A stretch of 24,942 bases of DNA from a virus, in IMG/VR virus record IMGVR_UViG_3300046450_001536, positions 1 to 24,942 of that record; one strand, 5' to 3'. Made by a program: the position numbers and the translations under genes. How positions within the stretch are numbered: position 1 is the first letter of the stretch; each line of letters opens with the position of its first letter. Below the pieces are notes generated by a model. It was not told the DNA's origin and ran no database searches. It worked only from the letters and a program-made list of their open reading frames with translations. Below are positions 14,002 to 21,953 of this stretch, in pieces.

Positions 14002-15907
14002 GTCGCTCCTTTAGTTGGTCTCTAATGCCCATCATTTTATCCATTAAAGAAATACCTAATATATCAAACTTAACATGACCCATTGCTTCTAGGTCGTTCA
14101 TTTCCATTCCGGCTATCTTTTCGGAGCCTCTTTTGTCTCGCACCATGGGGCAAACTTCATTTAAATCGTGAGACGATATAACGACACCTGCCGCATGCTT
14201 TCCTTGAGATTTAAAAGTCCCTTCAATTCTCATAGCCTGATTGAAAAGATTAGCGTAGTCACCTTCAAGAGTGCCTTCATCATTTAATCTACAATAACCT
14301 CTAAGAGTTTCTGGCTGATTCATTAGAGTCCATTTAATCACAGATGGATTATCCATTTCTGCTAACTGATCTGAAACCTCATGCTCATGAGGAAGACTCT
14401 TTGTTATGGCATTCATTTCATCAAAACCACAAGCTTCGTTCATTCTCAGAACTTCTTTGATAGCTCCTCTACCTTGCAACCTTCCAAACGTTACCATTTG
14501 GCCTACCTTTTCAGTTCCGTATTTGTCACGTATATAATCTATTGTTTCATCTCTTTTATTGGCTGGAACATCTATATCGACATCTGGTAAGGAAGCATAA
14601 CCTTCAGTATTTCTACCGGCGTTATAAAATCTTTCAAACAGTAATCCATATTCAATGGGATCAACTTGAGTTACACCTATTAAGTATGATACTAAACATC
14701 CAGCAGCAGAGCCTCTTCCCGGTCCGGGAATATGATTGCGTTTAATTACACTATTAACTATATCTCTGACTATTAGGAAGTATCCTGCTAGGTTAGCACC
14801 ACTTATTACATCTAGCTCTTTTTTGATCCGGTCTGTGTAAATTTGTTTTGCTTGTTCGGTATTAACTTTTCCTGTTGGAGCAAGTCTATTCTTCCATCCT
14901 TCTCTACACAGCTGTCTTAAATATTGATCTTCAGAATGTTCTTTTGGGCATTTAAATTTTGGAAGCATTGGCTTGCCAAGTATGTCGTAGTCTTCACACA
15001 TGCTGGCTATAAGCATTGCGTTTTCTATTTCTTCCGGCGTGTTGACGTTTTGTATTTCTTCTAAGGATGGTATGTGAAAGTTGTTAGACTTAAAAAATCC
15101 AGAGAATGGTGAATCTCCCGTTTCTCTAAGTTTCTTCTTTATTTTAGGAAGGGTTGTTTTAAGAGCAGAGCATAGCAGTAACAGTTGGTCGTCTGCATCC
15201 TTCTTTTCTGGATAGTGAGAATCTGCCGTAGCTACAGTCCGGAAGTTGTATTTTTTTGCTATATATCTTAAACCTTGAACTACCAGCTTGGCCGCTGGAG
15301 AATTTTCTTGATCAATAGCCTGTATTTCAATGAAGAAGTTCTCCCTTCCAAATATAGCCCTGTATTCGTTGGCCACTTTTAATGCTTCGTTTACCCAGTC
15401 TGGATGTATATACCTTTTCGCTTCTTCTTCTGTTTTAGCGTTGTATCCTGATTTTGGATCTGCAAATATTGCATCAGCCAAGTCGCTTCCAAGATGCCCG
15501 CTAAAAGATATTAAATTACCATCAGCAAACGGGTTTAATGTTGCAAGATCAAGTCTTGGTTTGTAATAATAGTTTTCTTCGTTGTTGCTCTTGGAAACAG
15601 CTTGGATTAGATTATCCCAACCTTTTCTATTTTTGGCAAGTACGCATAGATGACTAAGGCTTCTATTTTCGTCAGATTTTATTTCACAATCTTGCTGGCT
15701 TAGGTAAAACTCGCACCCCAAAATAGGCTTGATATTTTTTTCTTTCATTGCCTGCGTAAAGGCCACGGCTCCTGATATAGTCCCGTGGTCTGTCAGGGCG
15801 CAAGAAGTGTAACCCAAGTTAGAACATCGCTCAGCGACCTGTGAGGGCTTACTGAGGCCGTCTAGGAGACTGTAATGGGTGTGCAGGTGTAAAGGTGTCC
15901 AATTCAT
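13994..15907 (-). CDS. dnaE: DNA polymerase III alpha, N-terminal half (PHP and palm)
   Basis: A 637-residue first half of a DnaE-type polymerase. The PHP domain opens with HLHTHYSLLDG (His7, His9), then LTDHG at 39-43, GCEFYL at 64-69 with Glu66, SGHLGS at 136-141 and TADSHY at 227-232. These metal ligands look intact, unlike the degenerate PHP of E. coli. The palm carries GPGRGSAAG at 395-403, PDVDID at 441-446 (Asp442 and Asp444, matching E. coli Asp401 and Asp403) and HVKFDILG at 611-618 with the third Asp, Asp615. The protein stops about 20 residues later, at the palm-fingers linker. The ATG joins the FkbM stop as TAATG. It needs the 11530-13122 product to form a working polymerase. Confidence 0.94.
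   Translation of the reverse strand: MNWTPLHLHTHYSLLDGLSKPSQVAERCSNLGYTSCALTDHGTISGAVAFTQAMKEKNIKPILGCEFYLSQQDCEIKSDENRSLSHLCVLAKNRKGWDNLIQAVSKSNNEENYYYKPRLDLATLNPFADGNLISFSGHLGSDLADAIFADPKSGYNAKTEEEAKRYIHPDWVNEALKVANEYRAIFGRENFFIEIQAIDQENSPAAKLVVQGLRYIAKKYNFRTVATADSHYPEKKDADDQLLLLCSALKTTLPKIKKKLRETGDSPFSGFFKSNNFHIPSLEEIQNVNTPEEIENAMLIASMCEDYDILGKPMLPKFKCPKEHSEDQYLRQLCREGWKNRLAPTGKVNTEQAKQIYTDRIKKELDVISGANLAGYFLIVRDIVNSVIKRNHIPGPGRGSAAGCLVSYLIGVTQVDPIEYGLLFERFYNAGRNTEGYASLPDVDIDVPANKRDETIDYIRDKYGTEKVGQMVTFGRLQGRGAIKEVLRMNEACGFDEMNAITKSLPHEHEVSDQLAEMDNPSVIKWTLMNQPETLRGYCRLNDEGTLEGDYANLFNQAMRIEGTFKSQGKHAAGVVISSHDLNEVCPMVRDKRGSEKIAGMEMNDLEAMGHVKFDILGISLMDKMMGIRDQLKERHE
14006..14012 (-). promoter_or_regulatory. 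Strong ribosome binding site of the 73-residue gene
   Basis: AAAGGAG ends four bases before the ATG at 14001 and lies inside the last codons of the polymerase N-half. This well-placed site, with stop TAG at 13996-13994, shows that the polymerase reading frame ends on purpose here and that a separate gene begins, rather than a frameshift breaking one polymerase gene. Confidence 0.7.
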
Positions 15908-16605
15908 TATATTTTCCGAAAAATTGCGTCTTGACCAATATCTTGAGCGTATCTATAACCATTTGCAATCAAATGTTCTGTTATAGGATCTCTAGTATGC
16001 GGCCTTACTTCAATACAGATTATTTTAAATTCATATTTGTCAAAAGGGAAGTTTTTGATTACTTCATATTCAGCTCCTTCAATATCAATATCTAAAAATT
16101 CTATTAGCTTTGGCGCATCATGCCTTTCTAATATATCTAAAAGGGTTGTAGTTTCTAGTTCTACATATTCCCCCTCAAGTTTTTCTTCGTAGCCTTCGTC
16201 AAGATGTTCAACAATTCCGCCTCCTCCCAAGTGAGCATGCCAGTTTATTACCTTTTTGCCTTGGGCTTCCTCGCGTTCTTTACCTCGTTTGAATTCCTCA
16301 TATCTTTCAGCGTAGTTATGTATGAAATATTTCTTTTTTGTTTTTTCTCCATACACCAAAGAGTTGTCGATAATACAACTTCTGTGTTCTAAAAGAGCCT
16401 CTTGGTGAACGGGGCTAGGCTCAACACACAAACCTTTCCATCCAGCTTTTTCTAATGCGTAGGTATTGCTTCCGTCTTTTCCATCATGAGCGCCAATATC
16501 TACAAAATAACCACTGTCGCCAAGAATATAATAAACGTATAAGTCTTGACCATTAGAAGATCTTTTAGGGTGACCTTTGATATTTCCCTTTATTTCTTGA
16601 TTCAT
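15907..16605 (-). CDS. FkbM-family SAM-dependent methyltransferase
   Basis: A 232-residue protein with the FkbM pattern. The SAM-binding loop FVDIGAHDGKDG is at 34-45, the acidic end of beta-2 is Glu62-Pro63 in GLCVEPSP, and the second signature FLDIDIEGAEYEVI spans 170-183, followed by CIEVRPHT. The family mostly O-methylates sugars, lipids or polyketides. Here it is set among replication genes, overlapping the RecB-like nuclease by 4 bases (ATGA) and the polymerase N-half by 1 (TAATG). A role with the distant sugar block is possible, or methylation of a nucleic acid or nucleotide; the sequence does not decide. An insert at 88-146, rich in Lys and Glu, enlarges the lid region. Confidence 0.83.
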   Translation of the reverse strand: MNQEIKGNIKGHPKRSSNGQDLYVYYILGDSGYFVDIGAHDGKDGSNTYALEKAGWKGLCVEPSPVHQEALLEHRSCIIDNSLVYGEKTKKKYFIHNYAERYEEFKRGKEREEAQGKKVINWHAHLGGGGIVEHLDEGYEEKLEGEYVELETTTLLDILERHDAPKLIEFLDIDIEGAEYEVIKNFPFDKYEFKIICIEVRPHTRDPITEHLIANGYRYAQDIGQDAIFRKI

Positions 16606-17627
16606 TTTTTGTCTTTTTCCTCTGAATCTACTAACCTACCACCACCATCTCCGTAGGTAGTAATTTTGTCAATAACCCCATACTCTTCAACGACCGCATT
16701 TACGCCTTTTTCTACGAGTTCATCTCGTATGTGTTGACAGACGCTTTTTCCAGAGTCTTCATACTCTTCGCTAAACTTGCAAAGCTTTTGACATTTCCAA
16801 TGTTTGTGTTCATTAGAAAGAAGTCTGGGGTTTTGAATGTCTCTGATCTGTTCAAATTTTTTGCGTAGTATCTCTTCCGCTTTTTTGTAATCGTCTTCAT
16901 CAAATACAAAAGAAAACAAACCACCAGCATTAATGTAATATATGCTTACTGAGAATTCACGATCAGGATACATGTTTTTAAGGGCATAATAATACAATAA
17001 TAACTGAGTATCGTTTTGCAGTTTACTGTATGTCTTTTCTTCGCCTGTTGCCCAGTCTAGCCTCTTCCCTGTTTTGTAATCTAGTATCTCATAATACTCT
17101 TCGTTTTGTTTAAGTATTAAGTCAACCGTTCCCTTGATTGATAAATACCCTTCAATAGTTTTTCCACCAAGGTCGTATGAATACTTAGCCCATGGTTTCT
17201 TAATTTCGAAGTCGAAAAACAATTCCGTAGCAACCACATCTTGGTTTCTAGGGTCTAGCACTCCACCTTCATAAGCCACTGCTTTTTCGGCCCATGACAA
17301 ACATTTTCTTTTATCTGCTTGGGTTATATTAACTTCTGGAAAAGCAGAGCTATAATATTCAAAAGCGATATCATTGAGCAATTCAAGATCATCGCATTCT
17401 TCTAAGGTAAGAGTTCTTCCTGTTTCTTCGTCTTCTACCACGTCAAGTCCATTAAGAATAGCAACCTTCTTGTCTCCAAGGGTCTGCATTACCTTATGAG
17501 TTATTGTCCCCATTAAGGCTTTCTTGTTAGTCTTATCTTTGAAAGAGAGATTGTACTGCAAAAAATACTTTTGTTGACAAAACTCTAATGTTCCAAGACT
17601 ACTGCTTCTGTGGTAACAAACTATCAT
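16602..17627 (-). CDS. RecB/AddB/Cas4-like PD-(D/E)XK nuclease with Fe-S cysteines
   Basis: A 341-residue nuclease. In order: Cys17 in LEFCQQKYFLQY, His44 in GTITHKVM, Asp169 in GTVDLI, Asp183-x-Lys185 in EILDYKTGK (preceded by Glu180) and Gln208-Tyr213 in TQLLLYYYAL. This is the full motif set of the RecB nuclease domain. Cys279, Cys283 and Cys297 lie near the C-terminus; with Cys17 they form the four-cysteine arrangement that holds a 4Fe-4S cluster in AddB and Cas4. It probably degrades or trims DNA ends, supporting recombination by the RecA-like protein. The ATG overlaps the upstream nuclease by 29 bases; no clear ribosome site is seen. There are no other CRISPR-associated genes nearby. 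Confidence 0.85.
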   Translation of the reverse strand: MIVCYHRSSSLGTLEFCQQKYFLQYNLSFKDKTNKKALMGTITHKVMQTLGDKKVAILNGLDVVEDEETGRTLTLEECDDLELLNDIAFEYYSSAFPEVNITQADKRKCLSWAEKAVAYEGGVLDPRNQDVVATELFFDFEIKKPWAKYSYDLGGKTIEGYLSIKGTVDLILKQNEEYYEILDYKTGKRLDWATGEEKTYSKLQNDTQLLLYYYALKNMYPDREFSVSIYYINAGGLFSFVFDEDDYKKAEEILRKKFEQIRDIQNPRLLSNEHKHWKCQKLCKFSEEYEDSGKSVCQHIRDELVEKGVNAVVEEYGVIDKITTYGDGGGRLVDSEEKDKK

Positions 17628-18171
17628 CTAATGGATCTATTTCCGATATGGGCAGGTTATACATATCTACGTGTGTTTTAAAACCGTTTCGTTTATCAAT
17701 GTCGCCTTGTTCCCAAAGCGATGCTCTAGAAAAAAAGTCTTCAGGCTTAGCCTGTCCTAATATACAAATACTTTTGATACCATAATAGCAACGCCTGCCG
17801 TTAGCCATTTTCATATCTTCGAATTCAATACTAACAAAAATGTACAAGTCTGGTCTTTGATGAACGCTGGTCTTAGCGACCGACACATCAAAATAATCTT
17901 TTGGATATACAGTTCTTCGTTTTGTTTTTATTTCTATTTTGCGACTATCTTTAGCTGTGATATCATAGTCATACTTACCAGATCCTTTGTTACAGCTAGT
18001 TATCTTTGCCTCAATATAAGACGCAACAGCTTCTTCTCCTAAATAACCGGCGACATTACCGCCACCTTTTAATATCGAGTTTCTTATCTCGCCAAGTTTT
18101 TTTGCTTTAGCCCTAGCGCGATCTATCATGTTTCCATCCCACGGGATGCTTATGATTTTGTCGTTAGCCAT
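17599..18171 (-). CDS. PD-(D/E)XK endonuclease-like protein
   Basis: A 190-residue protein using the ATG at 18171, which has a perfect AAAGGAG five bases upstream; a GTG two codons earlier would sit on top of that site. The core reads GEEAVASYIE (45-54), KYDYDI (66-71, Asp68/Asp70) and KIEIKTKRR (78-86, Glu80-x-Lys82). This is the helix, D, and ExK arrangement of restriction-like nucleases. A following strand, DLYIFVSIEF, also fits the fold. It may act on branched or damaged DNA during replication, or on host DNA; no specificity domain is recognisable. It overlaps the dNMP kinase by 22 bases and the RecB-like gene by 29. Confidence 0.7.
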   Translation of the reverse strand: MANDKIISIPWDGNMIDRARAKAKKLGEIRNSILKGGGNVAGYLGEEAVASYIEAKITSCNKGSGKYDYDITAKDSRKIEIKTKRRTVYPKDYFDVSVAKTSVHQRPDLYIFVSIEFEDMKMANGRRCYYGIKSICILGQAKPEDFFSRASLWEQGDIDKRNGFKTHVDMYNLPISEIDPLDDSLLPQKQ

Positions 18172-18911
18172 CCCCACTCCTTTAAAACTTCCATGAGCGC
18201 AGTGTTTGTTTCGTGAATACCCTTTTCACTGTTGTCTAGCACGTAGTCAAACATGGCATCTTTTTCGTCCAGAGATATCTCGCTTGAGTGACTATCTTCA
18301 AAAGGCTTTCTAGTTAGTCTAATTACTTTACCACCAGCTTTTTGTATAGCTTCTACTTCATTAGGAAATCTAACATCAGGAACAATCGCAAATTCAGTTC
18401 CGCTGGACAAAACCCTGTCTAAACAAGAGCTTGTCCAAATATCCGACTTTATCCCTCTGCAAATATCAGTTCCAAAATGTTGCAAAAATTCTCTAGCTGT
18501 CATAAATTCAGAGGCGTTAACAACTCCGGTAGTGTCTGCCCATTTAATCTTTGTTAGACTATTCTTGTCTTCATCACTTCCGTAGCATTGAGCATGCTCT
18601 AAACCAAATAGATTAGTAGCAATAATCTTTAACGGGGCTGCAAAACTAAAAGATCTAACATGAGGCCATACAATCTGCGAAGCATATTCCAAAAACTCTT
18701 CATCCATTCTTTCAATATCAAGAACGCCTAAGCCTTCTATCTCGTTGCCTTGTTCGTCCATCTGAATAGCATCTATCAACAAAGATCCATCTTCATCCAT
18801 GAAGAACTTTTTAATAACATCATTAAACCTTAACTGATAGCCATGAATAAATTTGCAGCATGTTGTTTTGCCGCTTTGCTTTGCTCCAGAAAATCCTAAT
18901 ATCTTAGTCAT
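18150..18911 (-). CDS. Deoxynucleoside monophosphate kinase
   Basis: A P-loop kinase of 253 residues from ATG 18911 (a TTG at 18926 is the other option). The Walker A GAKQSGKTT is at 9-17. FGLEHAQCYG followed by REFLQHFGTDICRG is characteristic of phage dNMP kinases of the T4 gene 1 group, as is IVPDVRFPNEVEAI, the Asp-Arg-Phe substrate segment, then VIRLTRKP and DSHSSE. These enzymes phosphorylate dNMPs, including ones with modified bases in some phages, to make dNTP precursors for replication. The ATG overlaps the primase stop by 8 bases. Nothing in the sequence tells which dNMPs are used. Confidence 0.86.
   Translation of the reverse strand: MTKILGFSGAKQSGKTTCCKFIHGYQLRFNDVIKKFFMDEDGSLLIDAIQMDEQGNEIEGLGVLDIERMDEEFLEYASQIVWPHVRSFSFAAPLKIIATNLFGLEHAQCYGSDEDKNSLTKIKWADTTGVVNASEFMTAREFLQHFGTDICRGIKSDIWTSSCLDRVLSSGTEFAIVPDVRFPNEVEAIQKAGGKVIRLTRKPFEDSHSSEISLDEKDAMFDYVLDNSEKGIHETNTALMEVLKEWGWLTTKS
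18177..18183 (-). promoter_or_regulatory. Ribosome binding site fixing the PD-(D/E)XK gene start
   Basis: AAAGGAG lies five bases before the ATG at 18171 and within the dNMP kinase gene. It covers the alternative GTG at 18177, which therefore cannot be the preferred start. Confidence 0.7.
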
Positions 18912-20010
18912 TGTACAATCTCTCAATTTGAGGCTTTATCTTTGCTTGTATTTCTTGAGCAGACATTTCTCCAACGTCCTTTGACTCAATCATTATATCC
19001 GCTACTGCGAGTTTACCCACACATTTTTTCCTAATAGATATTCTAGCCTTTTGTCCAGCCTTATCGTTATCTGATATTAAGGCAATCTTCTTAGCTCCGG
19101 AGGTTTCTAGAATCCTTAATTGTGTATCAGTAATACTACAGCCAAACATTCCAACAGAGTTTTTTATTCCAGCCTCCCAAAGCCTCCATACATCACTCTG
19201 TCCCTCAACTAAGACTACAACACCTGCTTCTTCTATATGTGATTTTGCAAGATGATAACCATAAAGCCAAGCGCCAGAATAGAATTTTTTAGAGAATCTC
19301 CATTTTGGTTGTTTATATTTAGAATAATCCTCAGAAGGCCACCTTCCAAGATAGCCGACCATAATTTCTCCATCATCATCATAAACAGGAACTATTATTC
19401 TTTGCCTCATAGCCCCTTTAGGATTACGAGACAGGCCTACGTCAAAAGCTTCTAAAACTTCTTCACTATAACCCCTATCTACAAAGTATTTAGCAGGTCT
19501 AGTAAGAGATTTGCGAACTTTTTCTTTTGCAGAACCAAGTTTTTTGTTTTGCTCTCTTCTTTCAAAGTTTCTTTCCGTGTTAGACATGCTATTTTTTGTG
19601 AAGTCTATTTTGGAAGAACCTTTTGTTAAGTCTTCAAAATTTGTTTCGACAAGATTCATAGCGAAGGAAATTGCTTCACCAAAAGGTACATTGTCTTTTC
19701 CGTATTTATTAGCCAATAAGGTTCTTATAAGCCCTATTGGATTATTTACATGCTTCTTTTTGCCAGTAAGTTTATCTATTTCTTCTTCACAATGTTCAGT
19801 CCAGCATGTCCACATTCCTAAATAGTCGTTGTCTCGATCTATGGTCATACTCCATCCTTTTAGAGAATCTCCTCCATGAACAGGGCATGGGCAAGTAACG
19901 GAATCATCAGAGACCTCCACTTCAATTCCAAAATGAGCAAGGACAGGCACTATATTCAACGCAATTTTGTCGGAAAGAAATTTCAATTCTTTTCCAGATA
20001 GCTTTTTCAA
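18904..20010 (-). CDS. dnaG: DnaG-like primase (zinc and TOPRIM domains)
   Basis: A 368-residue primase, shorter than bacterial DnaG because it lacks a C-terminal helicase-interaction domain of usual size. The N-terminal zinc site is CPCPVHGGDS at 40-49 (Cys42, His45) with Cys69 and Cys74 in TCWTEHC. GAMRQRIIVPVYDDDGE (200-216) is the RNA polymerase basic motif. The TOPRIM has Glu270 in VLVEGQSD and Asp315/Asp317 in ISDNDKAG. It makes RNA primers for the fork. The start is TTG at 20010, overlapping the helicase TGA as TTGA, with GGAG eight bases upstream; the first internal Met (55) would destroy the zinc site, so the TTG start is nearly forced. Confidence 0.9.
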   Translation of the reverse strand: MKKLSGKELKFLSDKIALNIVPVLAHFGIEVEVSDDSVTCPCPVHGGDSLKGWSMTIDRDNDYLGMWTCWTEHCEEEIDKLTGKKKHVNNPIGLIRTLLANKYGKDNVPFGEAISFAMNLVETNFEDLTKGSSKIDFTKNSMSNTERNFERREQNKKLGSAKEKVRKSLTRPAKYFVDRGYSEEVLEAFDVGLSRNPKGAMRQRIIVPVYDDDGEIMVGYLGRWPSEDYSKYKQPKWRFSKKFYSGAWLYGYHLAKSHIEEAGVVVLVEGQSDVWRLWEAGIKNSVGMFGCSITDTQLRILETSGAKKIALISDNDKAGQKARISIRKKCVGKLAVADIMIESKDVGEMSAQEIQAKIKPQIERLYND

Positions 20011-21494
20011 AATGGTTTCTCCGGATCAATATCTTCTTCAACTACAAAACCTTCTTCGTTATTATCAACTTCGTTATCAAAGCCTTCTTTATGACGCTTA
20101 TTTTCTAATAAATATTCTGATTTAGTAAAGCCTTCATCTATTCTTCCGTATGCGCCATTTAGATTCATATTAATATAATCAAAGTCATCAGAAAGACCTC
20201 CACCATGACGAGCTAACAACGGAACTAGCTTGCTGTTGCCGCTTTCTCCTGCGTCTTCTGCTAATTCTTCTTCAGACTTCCTCTTAAAAAGAGTGAGACT
20301 ACTACAGTAAAATGACAATCTGTCAGAGCCACTAATCACATCTTCGGATTCGCGAGTTATACCATCTCGGTTTAATTGAACAAAAGATAAACAGGGTACT
20401 TTCTCTTTAATCGCAAAATTAACCAGCTGCTGCATTTGATAACCAATAGCTTGAAACTCTTGCATCTTGTCCATTTGGGATGAACTCGTCAACTTAAGGT
20501 AGTCGTAAATTACTAAGCACGGATTACTAATACCGTTTTCGTCATAACCAACGTCTCTTTTTAACCATCTTCTCATTATCGAAAGCGTTTCATCAAAGCT
20601 AGTTCCTGCAATAGTGATGTATTTATAAGGTAGGGTTTTCAGGGTTTCAACACCCTGCTTAATTCTTTCTTGTGAGCCGTTAGATTTTCCAAATTGACCA
20701 GTAGAAATATCATTGATAGGAATGTCGCAGACGTTAGCTAACAGGCGATGGATATGATCTTCTCTAGACATTTCTGTATCAAGCATTAGAACTGGTATCC
20801 CAAGCTTTCCAGCGACATGCAAAGCAACACTATCAGCAAATAAGCTTTTTCCAGCCTTAGCTCTGGCGCCGATTAAATCAATATTACCTCTTCTTAATCC
20901 ACCTCCAATGGATTTATCGAATCTGGGAAATCCCGTACTTATACCCATCATTTCTTTAGGATTGTCTATTAATAGTTGAACGTATTCATCAATATTTTCC
21001 CCGATGTCTTCAGGATCGTTTTCAACTCGTCCTTCTAGATTGTTGGAAAAGTCAAAAAACGGAGCCTCTCCAATACTTATTATTTCACTTATTGTTTCGT
21101 CGCCAGTAATTTCTCTGATATTAGATTTTATCTGAGAGGCGGTTCTGTCTACCTGTCTTGCAATGTCCATTTTGACAAGGCTTAAGGCTTGGTGTTTTAT
21201 GTTCTCTCGTTTTATGTTTATGGCAGACAGCCGTTTGTAGTAATCTTTAGGCACTCGCTCCATGAATACGGAGTCTAGATTGATTGCCTTGGCTGCTCCA
21301 TAAAGAGTGGGTAAATCAACCACATCTGAGTCTTCAAATAGCTTCTTAAGACAACTCCATGTGATTTGATTTTCTTCTAATGTAAATGAATCCTCATGTA
21401 TAGATCCATCAACATCAACAAAAGCATTCTTTCCATACTGGATTAATCCGGCTAGGACTGCTTTCTCTGCAACCGTATTAGTCAATTCCGACAT
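20007..21494 (-). CDS. dnaB: DnaB-like replicative DNA helicase
   Basis: A 495-residue hexameric-helicase subunit from ATG 21494 (a TTG two codons earlier has a closer AAGGA and cannot be excluded). The N-terminal 110 residues have the helical DnaB-N character (AEKAVLAGLIQYG). After a linker comes the RecA-like motor: GARAKAGKS (209-217, Walker A), LDTEMS (238-243, with catalytic Glu), LVIYDYLKL (327-335, Walker B) and SFVQLNRDG (370-378, the DNA-binding H3 region). Thr/Arg-finger and loop segments such as SGSDRLSFYCS follow. The C-terminal 40 residues are highly acidic. It unwinds DNA at the fork with the coupled downstream primase. Confidence 0.93.
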   Translation of the reverse strand: MSELTNTVAEKAVLAGLIQYGKNAFVDVDGSIHEDSFTLEENQITWSCLKKLFEDSDVVDLPTLYGAAKAINLDSVFMERVPKDYYKRLSAINIKRENIKHQALSLVKMDIARQVDRTASQIKSNIREITGDETISEIISIGEAPFFDFSNNLEGRVENDPEDIGENIDEYVQLLIDNPKEMMGISTGFPRFDKSIGGGLRRGNIDLIGARAKAGKSLFADSVALHVAGKLGIPVLMLDTEMSREDHIHRLLANVCDIPINDISTGQFGKSNGSQERIKQGVETLKTLPYKYITIAGTSFDETLSIMRRWLKRDVGYDENGISNPCLVIYDYLKLTSSSQMDKMQEFQAIGYQMQQLVNFAIKEKVPCLSFVQLNRDGITRESEDVISGSDRLSFYCSSLTLFKRKSEEELAEDAGESGNSKLVPLLARHGGGLSDDFDYINMNLNGAYGRIDEGFTKSEYLLENKRHKEGFDNEVDNNEEGFVVEEDIDPEKPF

Positions 21495-21515
21495 GTACAA
21501 ATTATTCCTTGTTTA

Positions 21516-21950
21516 TCAACCTACGCATCTACTGCAACGATGGTAACTACCTGTTTTATAAGCTGGGTTTACCTCTTCTTTGCTTCCGCAGGAATTGCAA
21601 ATTACTTCAACCATCTGTATTGGTTTTCTTCGGGGGGTTAAGCTGATTTCTGGCGTTTTAAACTCTTCCCCTTTTGATTCTAAACCATCGTCTACAAATT
21701 GATTCTCTCCAACCTGTATTGCTTCTTTTCTTCCGCCTTTTCCGACAGTAGCATTGTCTCTTTTTACTGTAAAGTCTAAGTCCGACGACCGCACCGGCAC
21801 TTGTGATTGCACTTCTTCAGCTTCTCTTGGGGTTGTGTCGTTTGTTTTGTTTGGCCTGACTTCTTCCCCCGTAAGAAGAGTATACCCCTGAATAACTTTT
21901 TCAAGATCATTTTCTAGTATCCCGTTTTTGATTAGTTCTAAAGGCGACAT
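21516..21950 (-). CDS. Zinc-ribbon protein of unknown function
   Basis: A 144-residue protein in three parts: an N-terminal helical stretch (SPLELIKNGILENDLEKVIQ), a long polar, probably unfolded middle (about 30-108, rich in Glu, Lys, Thr), and a C-terminal zinc ribbon with Cys118-x2-Cys121 and Cys139-x2-Cys142. Such ribbon-tailed proteins are common among phage genes near replication operons; the function is unknown. AGGA lies six bases before the ATG, which is three bases after the preceding stop. Possible roles are DNA or RNA binding or helicase loading, since it directly precedes the helicase gene, but nothing proves this. Confidence 0.75.
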   Translation of the reverse strand: MSPLELIKNGILENDLEKVIQGYTLLTGEEVRPNKTNDTTPREAEEVQSQVPVRSSDLDFTVKRDNATVGKGGRKEAIQVGENQFVDDGLESKGEEFKTPEISLTPRRKPIQMVEVICNSCGSKEEVNPAYKTGSYHRCSRCVG

Positions 21951-21953
21951 AAA

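Noticed and set aside
13994-14100. Split intein at the polymerase break
   Set aside because: The N-half ends with ordinary palm-linker residues, and the C-half starts directly with linker residues. No Cys/Ser-led intein N block or His-Asn end is seen.
13103-15907. A single polymerase gene broken by a sequencing frameshift
   Set aside because: The halves are about 870 bases apart, with two complete genes between, clear stops and a strong ribosome site. One base error cannot produce this.
16712-16930. Minus-strand 72-residue frame inside the RecB-like gene
   Set aside because: It lies fully within a well-supported gene in another frame and has no domain features.
16602-17627. Cas4 of a CRISPR system
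   Set aside because: There are no repeats or other cas genes in the window, and the cysteine spacing and context fit a replication-linked RecB-like nuclease.
19511-19825. Plus-strand open frame of 104 residues
   Set aside because: It is the antisense of the primase gene, rich in Ser, Phe and Leu, with no ribosome site or recognised pattern.
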